A DNA stretch of 64,000 nt, taken from the NCBI GenBank assembly GCA_023014365.1, contig JAEBUN010000003.1:1612001-1676000 (forward strand), written 5' to 3'. Shown here in pieces: positions 1 through 11,296 of the stretch (position 1 is its first letter; each line of letters starts with the position of its first letter). The DNA comes from Lepiota brunneoincarnata. Its lineage: Eukaryota; Basidiomycota; Agaricomycetes; Agaricales; Agaricaceae. A model generated the notes under the pieces. It was not told where the DNA came from, made no database searches, and was given only the letters and a program-made list of their open reading frames with translations. The translations under genes were made by a program, and so were the position numbers.

Positions 1-343
1 CTGCCAGGATGGCAATTGACACCCCTGGCCCTAAGCCGTCCCCTGGCCCCACTTTTGCTGCAGATAAGGAGGAGGATCCCGATTTTGTCCCCACCTTTCT
101 CACCCTTTCCTGCAGTCTGGCAGATGTAGAGGGTGAGACTGGGATCGTGGTGGACGCACTCGACATGGTTGCCCTTTGGCTGGAGAGAGCCAAGAGGGTG
201 CATCTTTCTGAGGGTGGCAGTGCAGAGGTTGCCCGCTCCCTGGCCAGGCTCTTCCACGAGGTGGAGGAGCATGACTGGGACGATATCCCCTTTATAGAGG
301 GCGAGCGCACCCATAGGCTCCATGAGTGGGCCTCTGAGGTGTA
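1..343 (+). pseudogene. LINE-A ORF1 fragment (N-terminal part)
   Basis: The reading frame from before base 9 to 343 matches the part of LINE-A ORF1 that is intact in the copy at 60296-58735. Shared stretches include PEFVPTF-like and ALWLERAKR motifs, about residues 105-231 of ORF1. The fragment is cut by the window edge on the left and by a LINE-A 3' end in the opposite orientation on the right. This is the low-complexity, acidic, nucleic-acid-binding-protein part of ORF1 ahead of the zinc knuckles. It is not functional on its own. Confidence 0.85.
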
Positions 344-1273
344 TTTTTTTTTTTTTTTTTTTTTTTTAAATCTCCAATTTATTACACAGGCTGTGTAGGG
401 AGGCCACATGCAGCAACGTACTACAGTACAAACAACTGAGCTGTACACTACAGGGTATCTGTACATACAATGTGTGACCGCAGAAGCAGGCATGCATTTC
501 CCCATGCCCAGGACGAAGCTGCCCTGAACGAACGGAGGCAGGAAGATGGCTGCCACCCAGCATGTGGTGAGAAGCAAACCGAGGTGAGGTCCCCCCCCTT
601 ATCGGGGGTTAGGGGTCAATTCCCACATAAATCCCTACACACTGCCCGAAGGCGGTGGGGATTCTGAATAACCAACGCTTCGGCCTGGACTCAACTGGGC
701 ACCAGGCAGAGCTACTAGCCAATACCCCCCGGGGGGGGCCCGGCCCTCTCAGCAAACACGAACACGGTTGGTGATGCCTCAAGGAAAGCAATGAGGGCCT
801 CAACCATAGCTGGGACCCCCGCCCTGAAGTGCCTAGGGCAACTCCGGAACACATGCTCACAGGTCTCCTCCCGAAACCCACAGCAACAGGAATAATCTTC
901 CTGTGGGAAAAAGTGCCTCTGATAGCTCCCTATCAGCACATGGTTAAGAATAGCACACATCATCTGGGCCATTACCAACACCAAGTGAGCGTGTGGGATC
1001 CAGGCCCCACTGTGGAGATATGTGGGCTGTAGGAGATGGTCATTGTCCCTGGTGAGCTGGAGGAAACTGTGCCCGTGATGGTCAGGATCCTGGAACAAAT
1101 CGATCCAGTGGTCCTGACAAGAATGTACCTCCTCCTTGCGGAGGTAGTTGAGCGAGGCCTGGGGCCAAGCCCCTACCCCAACAGGAGGCAATGACCAAGC
1201 AAAGTTATGTGCCTGAGTATGGACAGGCTACTTCACACACAAAGGGACCTCCCAGAAATGGACCGAGCGGGCC
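344..1273 (-). mobile_element. LINE-A, 5'-truncated 3' end
   Basis: A poly(T) run (344-367) is followed by the LINE-A terminal motif read on the minus strand, the 3' UTR, and the C-terminal part of ORF2 (715 to about 1273). The ORF2 part keeps the C-terminal zinc motif with C-C-H-C spacing. The right end is an abrupt switch back to LINE-A ORF1 on the plus strand. No TSD is visible. The flanking LINE-A ORF1 pieces on the two sides are not contiguous (residue ~231 on the left, ~495 on the right), so about 0.8 kb of target is missing or the junction arose by recombination. Confidence 0.85.
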
Positions 1274-1976
1274 GGGCACTATCAGGAACGTGGTCCACAC
1301 GAACTGGCCTCAAGCTGTCGTGGACGTAAACCTCCCTCGGTCAAAGAGCTACCTCAAGCTCCTCGATGCGCCTATGTTCCAGGGCGGTCAGCCCTGGCTC
1401 AGGCCCAATAGGGTTGTCGAGGCCATGCAGCGCTCTGTGTGGTCTGAATATTTTGTGCTGGCCACCAGGCCACGCATCGTCAAGAACTTGCGTGCTGCTG
1501 ACATGGTGGCCATATTCTTTGAGATATGGGACTCTCAGCAGGGTTCCAACACGAAGACCGTCTCTCAGCAGGTCATCACCATCAACGGCACTCTGTGCAG
1601 GATTATTCCCACGAAGGCCAACCCCGGCATGCCCCTCTGCCAGCACTGCTGGAAGTGGGGGCACCCTTCTCTAGCCTGCCGATGTGAGGCTATCCGCTGC
1701 TCTCACTGCGGTGGCCCGCATTCCCTGACTAACCATCGGGCGTTTGCGTCGTGTTGCAAGGGGCAGCCCAACCACAGGCTGCCCATTGCCCCCACCCCCA
1801 CTGAGCATCCCTGCCCTCATGCTCCCGTCTGCATGAATTGTGGCGGTGCTTACACTGCTTCGGCTTCAGCCTGCCCATTCTGGGCTCACCACTTTGATCG
1901 GAAGTGGATTGAGCGCTGGTATGATTCTCCGGTAAGGGTTCATTCCCTGCTGCGTCAACCTCACTTACCCCAATGA
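1274..1976 (+). pseudogene. LINE-A ORF1, C-terminal part with CCHC zinc knuckles
   Basis: The open frame to the stop at 1974-1976 encodes the C-terminal third of the LINE-A gag-like ORF1 protein, which is expected to bind element RNA. Visible are a CQHCWKWGHPSLAC knuckle (C-X2-C-X4-H-X4-C) near 1640-1680, then CSHCGGPHS and CMNCGGAYT cysteine/histidine clusters. The first ~495 residues are missing. The stop codon TGA overlaps the ORF2 ATG as ATGA. Confidence 0.88.
1973..1976 (+). promoter_or_regulatory. ORF1 stop / ORF2 start overlap (ATGA)
   Basis: The ORF2 ATG (1973-1975) and the ORF1 TGA (1974-1976) share two bases. The same arrangement is seen in the minus-strand LINE-A copies at 28726-28729 and 55328-55331, so it is a family feature. 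It suggests termination-reinitiation translation of ORF2, as known for some other LINEs and fungal viruses. The mechanism is inferred. Confidence 0.7.
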
Positions 1977-3872
1977 ATAGGGTCCGTCAGGAACCTAGGA
2001 GATTGAGGAGAGCGTGTCGTATATGGTTACAGAATGTATTTTGTAGTTACATTCTTGTGGACACTTTGCTAGAACAATTCAAGTCTGAAGTGGATATGTT
2101 CTTACTACAGGAGCTGCCTTGGCGCTCTATTTGCCATGTTCCGTCTTCCTCTGACCCTAACGGGGATGAGGTTGTTGGGGCGCCCAAGCATCCAGAGTGG
2201 CTGTGCCTGTTCTGCCCTCCTTCTTCCCCAGATCAGCCTCCTTGGGTTATGGCGTACATCCATAACTGGATGATGCAGCTCTGGCCCTCACTTCAACGTG
2301 ATGTTGTCGACCACCGTGACATCATGGCAGTCTCCATGTTTCTACATGGGGAGGCCATGTACTTCCTCAATGTCTACTCGGATAACAGGCAGTTGGGCAT
2401 TCGCTATCTGGTGGATGCCATTGACTCTCTCCCGCAGTGTGCCATCATATCAGGGGACTTTAACTGCCGCTCGCCACAGTGGGACCCATGGGCTCCTCAC
2501 AATCCCGCTGCTGCTGCCTCCCTGCTGGAAACAGCGGACTCATTGGGCCTGGATCTCTCACTCCCTGAGAACCCGGGCCCCACGCACTTCCCCTTTGAGG
2601 AAGGGCTTGCTTCTACCGTGATTGACCTTGTGTTTGCGAGGGTGGCTGCAGGCCATCTGCCGCTTCCCACGCAGTTTCCCAATCTGCGGAGTCAATCTGA
2701 CCATTGCCCCCTTTGGATCACTGTCCCTCTGGAGGCCTTTGAGGAGGCTGTGCCCAGGCACTTGCTAAAGTGGGATTCGGATGAGGAGGCCGAGTTCCTA
2801 GCTGAGGTTTTGACGGGGCTTATGGGTCTGGACTATCCAGACCTGAGCTCATCCAACAGGATTGACGAAGTGGCCCTAGCTATCTCTATGATCTTCTCCA
2901 AGGCATGGCTTGTCCACTCCAAGGAGATCTGCGTTGTCTCATGGTCTAAACCGTGGTGGGACGGCAAGTGCTCGTGCACTTACGTGGTGTATTCTCGGTC
3001 TCGGGACCGGGAGAACGCTCGCGCATTTAAGCGGACCTGGAAGGCTGCCAAGCGCAAGTTCTTTGATGAGCGCATCGAGGAGGTTGCTTCTACCAACAAG
3101 TGCCCCTGGGACCTGATGGATTGGGTCAGGGTGCGCAAGTTGCCTCCCTGCGAGGCGATCTGCTATCGGGATTGCCCCTGCAACACTCTCAAGGAGCTCT
3201 GGGAAGGGCTCCACAGTTCTTACAATGCCGCTAACAACCACCCGGTCGATGTCGGGGTTCTTGATCAAATCAATCCGCTCCCACCACGGGAGTGGCCGGT
3301 CTTCTCCAACTTGGAGATGCACGAGGCCTTGTGCACATGCTTCTCTTTGTCATCACCCAGTCTGGACCATGTCACATGGATGCACCTCAAGTCCGTTCTG
3401 GCAGGCCCGACAGTTACCCGTTTGGTCTGTCGGATCGCTGATCCCTGCATGGAGTACAGGCACTGGCCTCATCACTTTAAGGAGAGCGTGTTGGTTATTA
3501 TACCGAAGCCTGGCAAGCCCTCCTATTCCACTCCAAAGGCGTTCAGACCGATCGTCCTTCTCAACACTCTCGGTAAACTTATCGAGAAAATGATCTCGCG
3601 CCACTTGCAGTTTGAGGCTGTCAAGTTTGGTGTGTTTCATCCGAACCAGTTCGGCGGTGTGATCCAGTGGTCCACTAAAGATGCTGGTGCCTACCTTGTG
3701 CACCTTGTCCGTGCTGGGTGGGCCCGCGGGTTGAAGACAAGTGTTCTCGCCTTTGACATCACACAGTTCTTCCCATCCCTGAATCATGGGATGCTTCTCA
3801 TGGTTCTGGCTCAGCAGAGGTTCTCCCCTTGTGTGGGCCGGTTCTTTGCTTCTTATCTCACGGGGAGGTTTA
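1973..3872 (+). pseudogene. LINE-A ORF2, endonuclease and first half of RT
   Basis: The frame is open from the ATG to the pogo insertion at 3872 (about 633 codons). It contains an APE-type endonuclease (IWLQNVF, LLQELPW, SGDFNCRSPQWD, SDHCPLW) at roughly residues 15-245. The start of the reverse transcriptase follows, including the IPKPGKPSYSTPKAFRPI block and the block-A motif AFDITQFFPSLNH. The protein is interrupted just after TGRFT and resumes at 7684. The D in the block-A motif is present. Confidence 0.9.
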
Positions 3873-6800
3873 CTGTAGCCAAGCAGGAAGTGGGCCACCT
3901 AAGCGAGATCAATCCTTTACCTGGGCTGAGGATGATTTTTGAAGGGTTTGAGTGGCTAGGATGGCAGACAAGGATCCTAGGCAGATGATATATGACCACT
4001 GTAATTTTAGAAAAAGTGGTCGGTCCTCAATGAATATTTTCGCAGGCTGACTGCCAAAAGGGGAAAATTGGTGTTGTGGGCCACATGTGAGAATCCCTGC
4101 TTGTGGTTCACCTGCCCAGTTCTCAACACTGTCCTGAAGGACTGGCAGCATCGTCACACTTCAAATTTTGGAATCATACTAATAGGTGTGTAATATATCA
4201 CTAATTCACATTTCTGTGGTATCTGACTGTTTCCCGTGCCTAGGATTTCGACGTCTTGGTAGGGCTTCCTGTGGCTCATCTACACCATGTTGCACTGTCG
4301 ATGGCACCTCAATACCTCTGTCCTGTGCCTCCGAACTGCTCCCTCTGATCTCAGGTAGCAAATTAGCCTCAGGTTCAGCCCCTACAGCATGTCCTTCTTC
4401 ATCTATGGTTTCCAGAGTTTCTTGCTCATTGTTTCTGGAAGTCCCTACCTCTCCAATGTTGTGAATCTCGAGAGGGCAATTCCACATACGTGGGCAGGGC
4501 CGTAGTCTCTGGGTACGTTGATTCCTCTCACTTTCAGCTACCACTTCTTCATCTGCCTCACTTACTGCTTCCACCTCGTGGCGTACTTGAATCACCCGAA
4601 CAGGGCGCTGTTGGCGCGATCTTGGGATCAGAACCTCTGCTTCACTCTCAGAGTCAGAGTCAGAGCTATCCTCAGATGACTCCATAATCCTGAGCTCCTC
4701 CATATCTGATCCATCTGCAACGGCACCAACAGCACCTACTCCTGCTGCCCCCCTCCCTCTTGTGCCCCTGCCTCAAGCTCTCCCATGGCCTCTGTTACCT
4801 GTAGCACGACCACGAACCCTCCCTGCCCTTGCTACTGCTGCAGCCGCCTTCCTCACATCATGCTCTGCGGCCTTCCGTGCCTTCTCAATTGCCCTCTCAT
4901 ATTCCAGAATACTCTTCTTCAGGACCCTGAATTGTGGCGCCACCTCTTTGAATACATCCTTCATCCCACTCTCCCAGTCCTGCCGAGCCAGCAAGTCCAA
5001 GTTTTCAGCTGCTGTCATGTGCCGTGCATGTGCCAAGGTAAGCCTATTTTGCTTTTTCTGCTTTCCCTTCTCCAAAAGCTGCTTTCTCAACCTCTCATTT
5101 TCCAGATCCATCAGCTTCATCTGCGCATAGTCCTCCTCTAGAGCGATACCAGCCTGCATTATTATGTCTTGTAGCATCATGTTCTTGGCTCTAAATGCCT
5201 GCTGAGATGAAGTGCCTGGCAATGGTGGAGGAACCTCAATGTGATACCGCTCCATTGGTTCCTCATCCTCATCTTGTGACACGTCGAGAGGTGCTTCTGT
5301 GGGTGTATTGAAGTCATTGCCAAGCATGGTAGCCGTCGCAGCTGATGGTGTTGGTGTTGGAATGGGTATTGGGTTGGGTGTTAGGTTGGGTGTCTGCATT
5401 GGTGTCGGGACTAGGATGGATGGGAGATGTGCGGGAAGGGGCTGTGCAGACTGTGTTGTCATATTCTTTGCTGGCTCAAATGCAGAAAGCGGAATGGCAT
5501 GGCGATTCAGTGGCCATATCCCTGTTTTTCGGAATGCTGATTGAATTGTAGAAGTTTTGAGTGCTTCGACACGTGCAGTGTGGTAATAGGCAAGTAGATT
5601 GTCTTTTCTGATTGCGGTAAGAGATTGCAAGGCAAGCGTCACCACATGCTTCCATGACTGCGCGAGAGGTCCAAATGCACCGATGTTGCAAGGTTATAAG
5701 GCATGTGTTGTGTGCGAGGGAAGACATACAACGATGATCTTGTTGTCTGCAGCATACTTGCAGAATGTGAAGGTGCAATGGGAGTTATGACTGTCCAAAA
5801 TTAGAAGGTGATACTGTCCAGCAGCTTTGTCTCATGTCGCAGGATCAAAATCATTTTGAAGCCATGCGGAACCCAGCTCTTGGTCCGTCCAACCGTTGGG
5901 AGAGATGAATATGCTGTTAACAAGTTGTAAGATTGTTTCTGGAATGGAAAAAAAAAAACATGAATACAAACCTCGCATTGCAAGGGTTGTTGTGACCCCA
6001 CTCTGGGTTCCACCGCAGACCCTGGAATATCACAGAGGGATGGAGAATGGAGCCATCAGCACAGATGGTTTCAATGACTGTAACAAGCTCCCTGTTTCCA
6101 TCCTCAAGGGAATAAACAGTTTGTTGATCTCAGTCAATCATAGCAGTAATCCTCGCACCAATGCCAAGCTGAATGCCCTTTTCATCCATATTGTACATAT
6201 TCTCGGGCAGAATATTGTATTCCTTGATCACATCCACAATCATATCAAAGAATTCCTTAACAGCCATTTCATTCAATGCCTTGGCCCGAGCCTTCTCCAA
6301 ACCCACGGTCTTCTTCATCTTCAAATCCGGATGACATTTCCGGAACCATTTTAGCCATGATGCACCGATTTGTTTACCTGAGATTGCTCCAGCACACAGA
6401 GCTACAGATGTATATGTCATAGGTACACCACGATGGCCTTGAACTTTCACCCAGTTGACTAAGATTTCCTCCTGGGCTTCAGTGAGGAGCTGCTTATTGA
6501 CATGTGCCTCGTGACAAGATTTTCTTCCTAACAAGTACTCAAATGATATGAAAAAGTTTAGTTCAATACTACTTACCTTTTAAGCAGCGTCCGAGGGAAG
6601 ATCGTGGGATACCGAAGTGTTGTTCTGCTTGGCAAGCAGAATAGCATGGGTCGCCATTTGGTCTTGTGTCTGATCCTCGAATAGCAGCAAGAGCGCGCTC
6701 GATGCGCTCCTCACGTGGTCAATCAAGAATATCGTGGGGAATAGAAACATTTGGGTGCAGAGAAAAAGAAGCCAACATGATGTGCAACAAGGTTTGAAGG

Positions 6801-7681
6801 TTGGTGTGGTGGTCCACCACTCTGTGGATGGCTTGAGACTCACTTCTCAGTTAAATACTTTCCATGTGCCACAACACACCCTCTAAAACAAGTATATTTG
6901 ATATATTCTATGTGCTGGACATGAGGTGGTGAATCGATGTGAAGACCAAAAATACAGCGCAGATGGGGTGCACTGGCACAATGTTCCCATGCCTGGGCAA
7001 TGTGATTATCATTCAGAACATGAAAAAAAGGCCCAATGCACACACCTGCAGCAAGGCTTTTGTATTCCTCCTCCCTGTTATCCCAGAAAAATCTCCGTAG
7101 CACAGCATGCTGAAAAAGCATGTACAGGTGTAACAGTGTGTATTGAGATGTGAATAAATTTGTTAAAAATATTATGAATCCTAGAAATGAATGAACAGGT
7201 CAGTACAATGTCAAATCCTAAAGATACAAGCCATACCTTGTCATCTAGAACCTCCGGGCAGGAATGATTGCAGGGCACCCAGAATGCAGCGAAACACAAG
7301 TTGCAGGAGATTGATCAAGCAACATGGACCATAGATTCATGATCATCCATAGCGCATGGTGGAGGGGAGGCAATTGGGTGGAGGGAATGCAGCCACGAAG
7401 TTTGGAAGCAATTGGTTGCAAAACGCACCTTCGGTGTCACTGCTACCACATTTGGACATCATGGCAATCTTCCCAAATTGGTCAGATTGCTGGTTTGGCA
7501 GCAATCAGGCACCTGTTGCTTATCAAGTTGTTGGTGCAAATGCTACAAGCTTTCGTTTCAGTCAACGTTGGGTACGGTTCTGATCATTGACCCCCAAACT
7601 CAACCCTCTAAATGTCTATGTGGTTCAGTAAATACAGAGTGGCCCACTAGGCAGGGTGGCCCACTTCCTGACCCGGTACAG
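3873..7681 (-). mobile_element. pogo/Fot1-type DNA transposon, 3.8 kb
   Basis: The ends are CTGTA...TACAG, flanked by TA at 3871-3872 and 7682-7683; the LINE-A target has one TA at that site. Imperfect terminal inverted repeats both contain AGGAAGTGGGCCACC about 13 bp from the end. The transposase is on the minus strand (4206-6778). About 0.9 kb upstream of the gene (6779-7681) and 0.33 kb downstream (3873-4205) hold no recognisable coding sequence. An A-run at 5947-5958 lies inside intron 2 and is not an insertion scar. Confidence 0.92.
4206..6778 (-). pseudogene. DDE transposase (HTH_psq, Tc5-type HTH, DDE_1), decayed
   Basis: I read three exons: 6778-6577, 6527-5972 and 5913-4206, with GT-AG introns of 49 nt (6576-6528) and 58 nt (5971-5914). 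They would encode about 821 residues in one frame. Exon 1 holds a psq-like helix-turn-helix (IERALAAIRGS...HFGIPRSSLG). Exon 2 holds a CENP-B/Tc5-like DNA-binding domain (VNWVKVQGHRGVP, SWLKWFRKCHPDL) and the first catalytic D in YNMDEKGIQLG. Exon 3 has the second D in LILDSHNSH, then CLPSHTTH and GAFGPLAQSWK. The tail is Pro/Thr-rich, then coiled-coil-like, then acidic Ser/Asp/Glu-rich. In-frame stops (near 6721, 6129, 5830, 5692 and at 4773) fit CGA-to-TGA or CAA-to-TAA changes. The third catalytic region reads PCNIG where family members usually have an aspartate. The element is inactive but was once complete. Confidence 0.85.
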
Positions 7682-7683
7682 TA

Positions 7684-9277
7684 CCAGCTACGCCTGGAAC
7701 TCCTTCCTGTCTGAACCGTTCCGGGCGGAGGTAGGGATGGACCAGGGGTCTGCCCTCTCACCTGTTCTGTCTGGCCTCTACCTGGCTCCCACCATATACA
7801 TTATTGAGCGGAGGCTCCCTCAGCTGGGCCTCTCACTCTTGTCTTATGTCAATGATGGTACCATTGTGGTGCAGGCATGGGACCTGGATGCTAACTGCAT
7901 CCTGCTCCGCAGATTGTATGAGGTTGTCCATGACACCTTTACTCGGTTTGCGCTTGTTGTGGAGCACAACAAGTCTGAGCTCTTCCATTTCTCACAGGAT
8001 CGTTCCAGTGAGAACCCCCTGGTGGACTTGGGGTTTCCCCTGTTCACTGGTGCTACTCCCCTTCAGCCCAAGACCTATTGGAGGTACTTGGGCTTCTATT
8101 TTGACCATGCCCTTACGTTTAAGAAGCATGTTTGCTTCTACTCTACTAAGGCTATTTCTACGGTCAAGGCCATGGGAATGCTTGGTAATTCTGTTCAGGG
8201 GCTTCTGCTAGACCAGAAGCGCCTTTTTTATCGGTCGTGCATGGTTCTCATTGCCACATATGGCTTCTGCTTGTGGTACTACCAAGGCACCAGGTGTAAG
8301 GGCGCTTTGAACCACCTTTGCTGGATGCAGCGTCGGGCTGCACTCTGGATTACCAGCGCCTTTAGGACGTCGCCCGATGGGGGGGTTGGGGCCATTGCAG
8401 GCCTGATCCCCATTCATCTTCATCTCCGGAAGCTTTGTGACTACGCCGAGTTACGGTACGCCATGCTTGCTCTGGGCCATCCTGTTTGTGCCCTCCTTGG
8501 CTGGGGCTACAGTGGTAACCTCTGGTCTCATGTCCAGTCCATAGCCAGGCTCCCTCCCTGCAAATTGGTCAAGGTGAAGGAGCCTGTTGTCGATGCTAAC
8601 CAGCATCTTTTTGCCCTTGCCGGGCCCTTCAACGCTGTTGCACCGGAGGCTTGGCTGGGGCATTGTCTCTTGGATGTGTACCCGGGCCAGCTCCACTTCC
8701 ACTCATACGACTGGGGGGCAGAGGGCGCCCTCGCAGCCCATGTCGCAGCTCTCGACTGGGTTCTTGCCTGGGCGCAGGCTGATCCAGGGGTTCTGGTGGC
8801 AGCGACAGACGCGAGTCTGCTGCCCCGCCGGGTCCACCAGGCGGTTTCGGCCGCCCAGGTTTTCCAGGGGCTGGACTGCATCCACGCGGTCCGGCTTCCA
8901 GGGGGGAAGGTTACAGCACCCAAGGCCGAGCTTTTTGTCATTTGGCTAGCAGTGTCCAAGGCAGTTACTGTCAGGGGCGCTACTGGCCTTGTCCTGTTCA
9001 CCAACTTGATGGCTTCGGCCAGGCAGGCGGTGGACCCATCGGTGCACTCTGCCCAAGGGCACTCCTTGGTGGTCTGCCACCTTCTCGCTGAGTGGTTTGC
9101 CAGGGGTCCGGCCCGCTCAGTCCATTTCTGGGAGGTCCCTCTGCACACGAGGTAGCCTTTCCATACTCAGGTGCACGACTTTGCTAGGTCGTTGCCTCCC
9201 GTTGGGGTAGGAGCTCATCCCTGGGCCTTGCTCGACTACCTCCATAAGAAGGAAGTATGTTCATGTCAGGACCTTTT
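7684..9277 (+). pseudogene. LINE-A ORF2, second half of RT and RNase H domain
   Basis: This continues ORF2 after the pogo insertion. It holds RT motifs GMDQGSALSPVLSG (normally GVGQG) and LLSYVNDGTI, where the family has YVDD; the first catalytic aspartate is therefore changed to Asn. The RNase H region keeps ATDASLL, KAELFVIWLAV and an altered LFTNLMAS (family: FTDSMAS). A TGG-to-TAG change stops the frame at 9153-9155. The sequence then runs on to the X/LINE-B insertion at 9277. Confidence 0.88.
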
Positions 9278-11296
9278 TTTTTTTTTTTTTTTTTTTTGAA
9301 ATCAACAATTTATAATGCGGTGCTCGAATGCAGTCCGCGTGCACTAACTACAACAAAGTAACTAGTACATGGTATAACTACCAATAAAGATAGGGAAGAG
9401 AGTCCCGCTGACTTGAAAGGCTACACTCTATAAAGAAGTGTGCGTGGGCGAAGAGCCCACTACTCTGACGGAAACCAGGGCATGGCAGACGAGGGGTGGA
9501 TAGGGCCAACAGGTCCCCCCCCCAAAGGGGGTTAGGAGTCAGTTCTCCATAAATCCCTACACCCCACAGACTGAGGCTCTAAGAACTTTGGGTCTCCGCC
9601 CTGACGGGTGTTAGGAGTCAATTCTTCATAAATCGCTACACCCTGCCCTAAGGCAGGGGGCGAATAACCACTGGTCCCTCAAAACCGAAGCCGTGAGGGG
9701 GGAATAACCCGAAGGCCCTCCCCAGTTATCCCACCCCTTGGGGCCGGGATAGGAACGCAAACGCGGAAGGATTGCGTTCCAGAAAGCCCAGAAGGGCGTC
9801 AAGGTTGCAGGGTAAGCCGCCACGCCGCGTATACTTGGACAAGAAGTGAGTATGTGGGTGCGGGTTTCAAGCCGCAACCCACAGGGACAGGAGTGATCCT
9901 CCTGGGGGTGGAATCTAGCGCGGTACTCCCCGATAGGGGCGTGACCAAGTATAGTACGGGCAGCCCTCGCTGTACCAGCGACAGACATCCGGGGGCCAAT
10001 TTCTTGGAGCCATGCACCTCCGGAGAGGTACAAGGGTTGGATTGGCTTCCCAAGGGAGTCCAGCAGGGGGAGGAAAATCCTCCCCCTATAGAGGGGCGAG
10101 CGAAACATGTTCACCCACTCGTTGATACACCCCCTCGTGACCTCAGCCCGGAGAGAGTCGATAGTAGTCGCCGGACGGATGCCCAACGATACACGGAGCT
10201 CCTTTGCCATCGTGACGGCGTCAGAGTGAAGCTCTACAACAGAGCCCAAAGGCACCTGCCAGAAGGTAACAGTCCACTGGGCCTTGGAAGACAACCAGCA
10301 ATCCAGGGACCCATCCAAGGAGCCCCTTGCGGGCAAACTCCGCATGATCCCAACATGGCCCGCTTGGCGTAAGATGAGTGCTACGGCGCCCGTTACTCCC
10401 ATGCCAGACTGAGCTTTACTTGCCATAGACACAGGCGGGGGCTTCCCCTATAGGTGGTGCACCCAGGGGCATGGGTCGGCACACTAACAGCCTCCCTAAT
10501 TGGTGCGGCACTAAAGCCAACAGGCCAGACTTACATGAGGCGGTGCAAAATTGCGGAACACCCCAAACCTGTTGCCCTCTCAACTAGGTAATCCCCGGGG
10601 TAGCAGGTTGGCACAGAAGGCCTTCCTAAAGGGTGTACAAGGTGGGCTAAACTCCGCCACTCAACTCACAGGCTCACACTAGAACCACTGACATGGTAAC
10701 AACTCAAACTGATAAACCCGGATCTTACCCGGGATCGATCGACAGCAGATCTTGATCTCTTGAGCCAGTTCGCCATTCTCTGAATGAACCGCTACGGCCC
10801 AGTGGTTACCCAGGGCGCGACCCCCGGACCACCTTCCCGTTACCCAGCAGCTGGTTCATGATCGAGATCCGGTTGCCCAGATCCACGATAAGCACGGATC
10901 CCCGTATAACTGTTCAGGCTTACTGTCTTGCAGGGGCCGCTACTGGGATAGAAGTCACAGTGTGAGAGCTGCCCTGGAGTTTGGGTGATCCCTACTAATG
11001 TCCTGCACCCAGCTGAGCTTTACTTGCTTGGAATGCAGGAGGGGGGTGGCCTGTCCTCTCGGTCGGCTTGTTTTCACGGCTATACCCCCTCTTACCGTCC
11101 CCTATCCTCTCAGTCCCTTGCGGGCGTGCCCTCGTTTTCAAGTGGGAGACTCCCTACTTGTGAGGGGGTATTTGGGGGAAGTGCACTCGCTACAGGTTTC
11201 GCGAGAGCTTGGTGAGGAGCGCAGTTGTCCCACTGCGAACCCACCCAGGACGTGCCCAGGGGGACTCCTAACCCATTTTGGCCAGCTAGGGATCCA
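9278..11296 (-). mobile_element. Chimeric retroposon, X head fused to LINE-B 3' end (copy 1)
   Basis: Read on the minus strand: X sequence (11296 to 10310), a direct join to LINE-B ORF2 at its LDCWLSSKAQ region (about 10309), the LINE-B 3' UTR, the terminal AAATTGTTGATTTC and a poly(A) (9297-9278 as T). The whole unit is flanked by the 14-bp TSD TTCATGTCAGGACC (left, ending 9277; right, starting about 11297), so it inserted as one piece. The X part (987 bp) has no homology to LINE-A or LINE-B here and no convincing gene. The fusion is in frame with LINE-B ORF2 and leaves a 268-codon ORF (10432-9626). See the copy at 30200-32138. Confidence 0.85.

Noticed and set aside
5936..5975. A poly(A)-like run inside the pogo element as a retroposition scar
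   Set aside because: It is the polypyrimidine tract of a 58-nt intron: GT and AG ends fit, and splicing restores the transposase motif SPNGWT.
7322..7620. A possible gene upstream of the pogo transposase
   Set aside because: Only short overlapping frames without recognisable domains; it lies in the subterminal region of the transposon.
10795..10870. A tRNA-like box A (GGCCCAGTGG) within X, suggesting X is a SINE head
   Set aside because: It lies on the strand opposite to the direction of retroposition, the first box-A base does not match, and no box B follows at a suitable distance.
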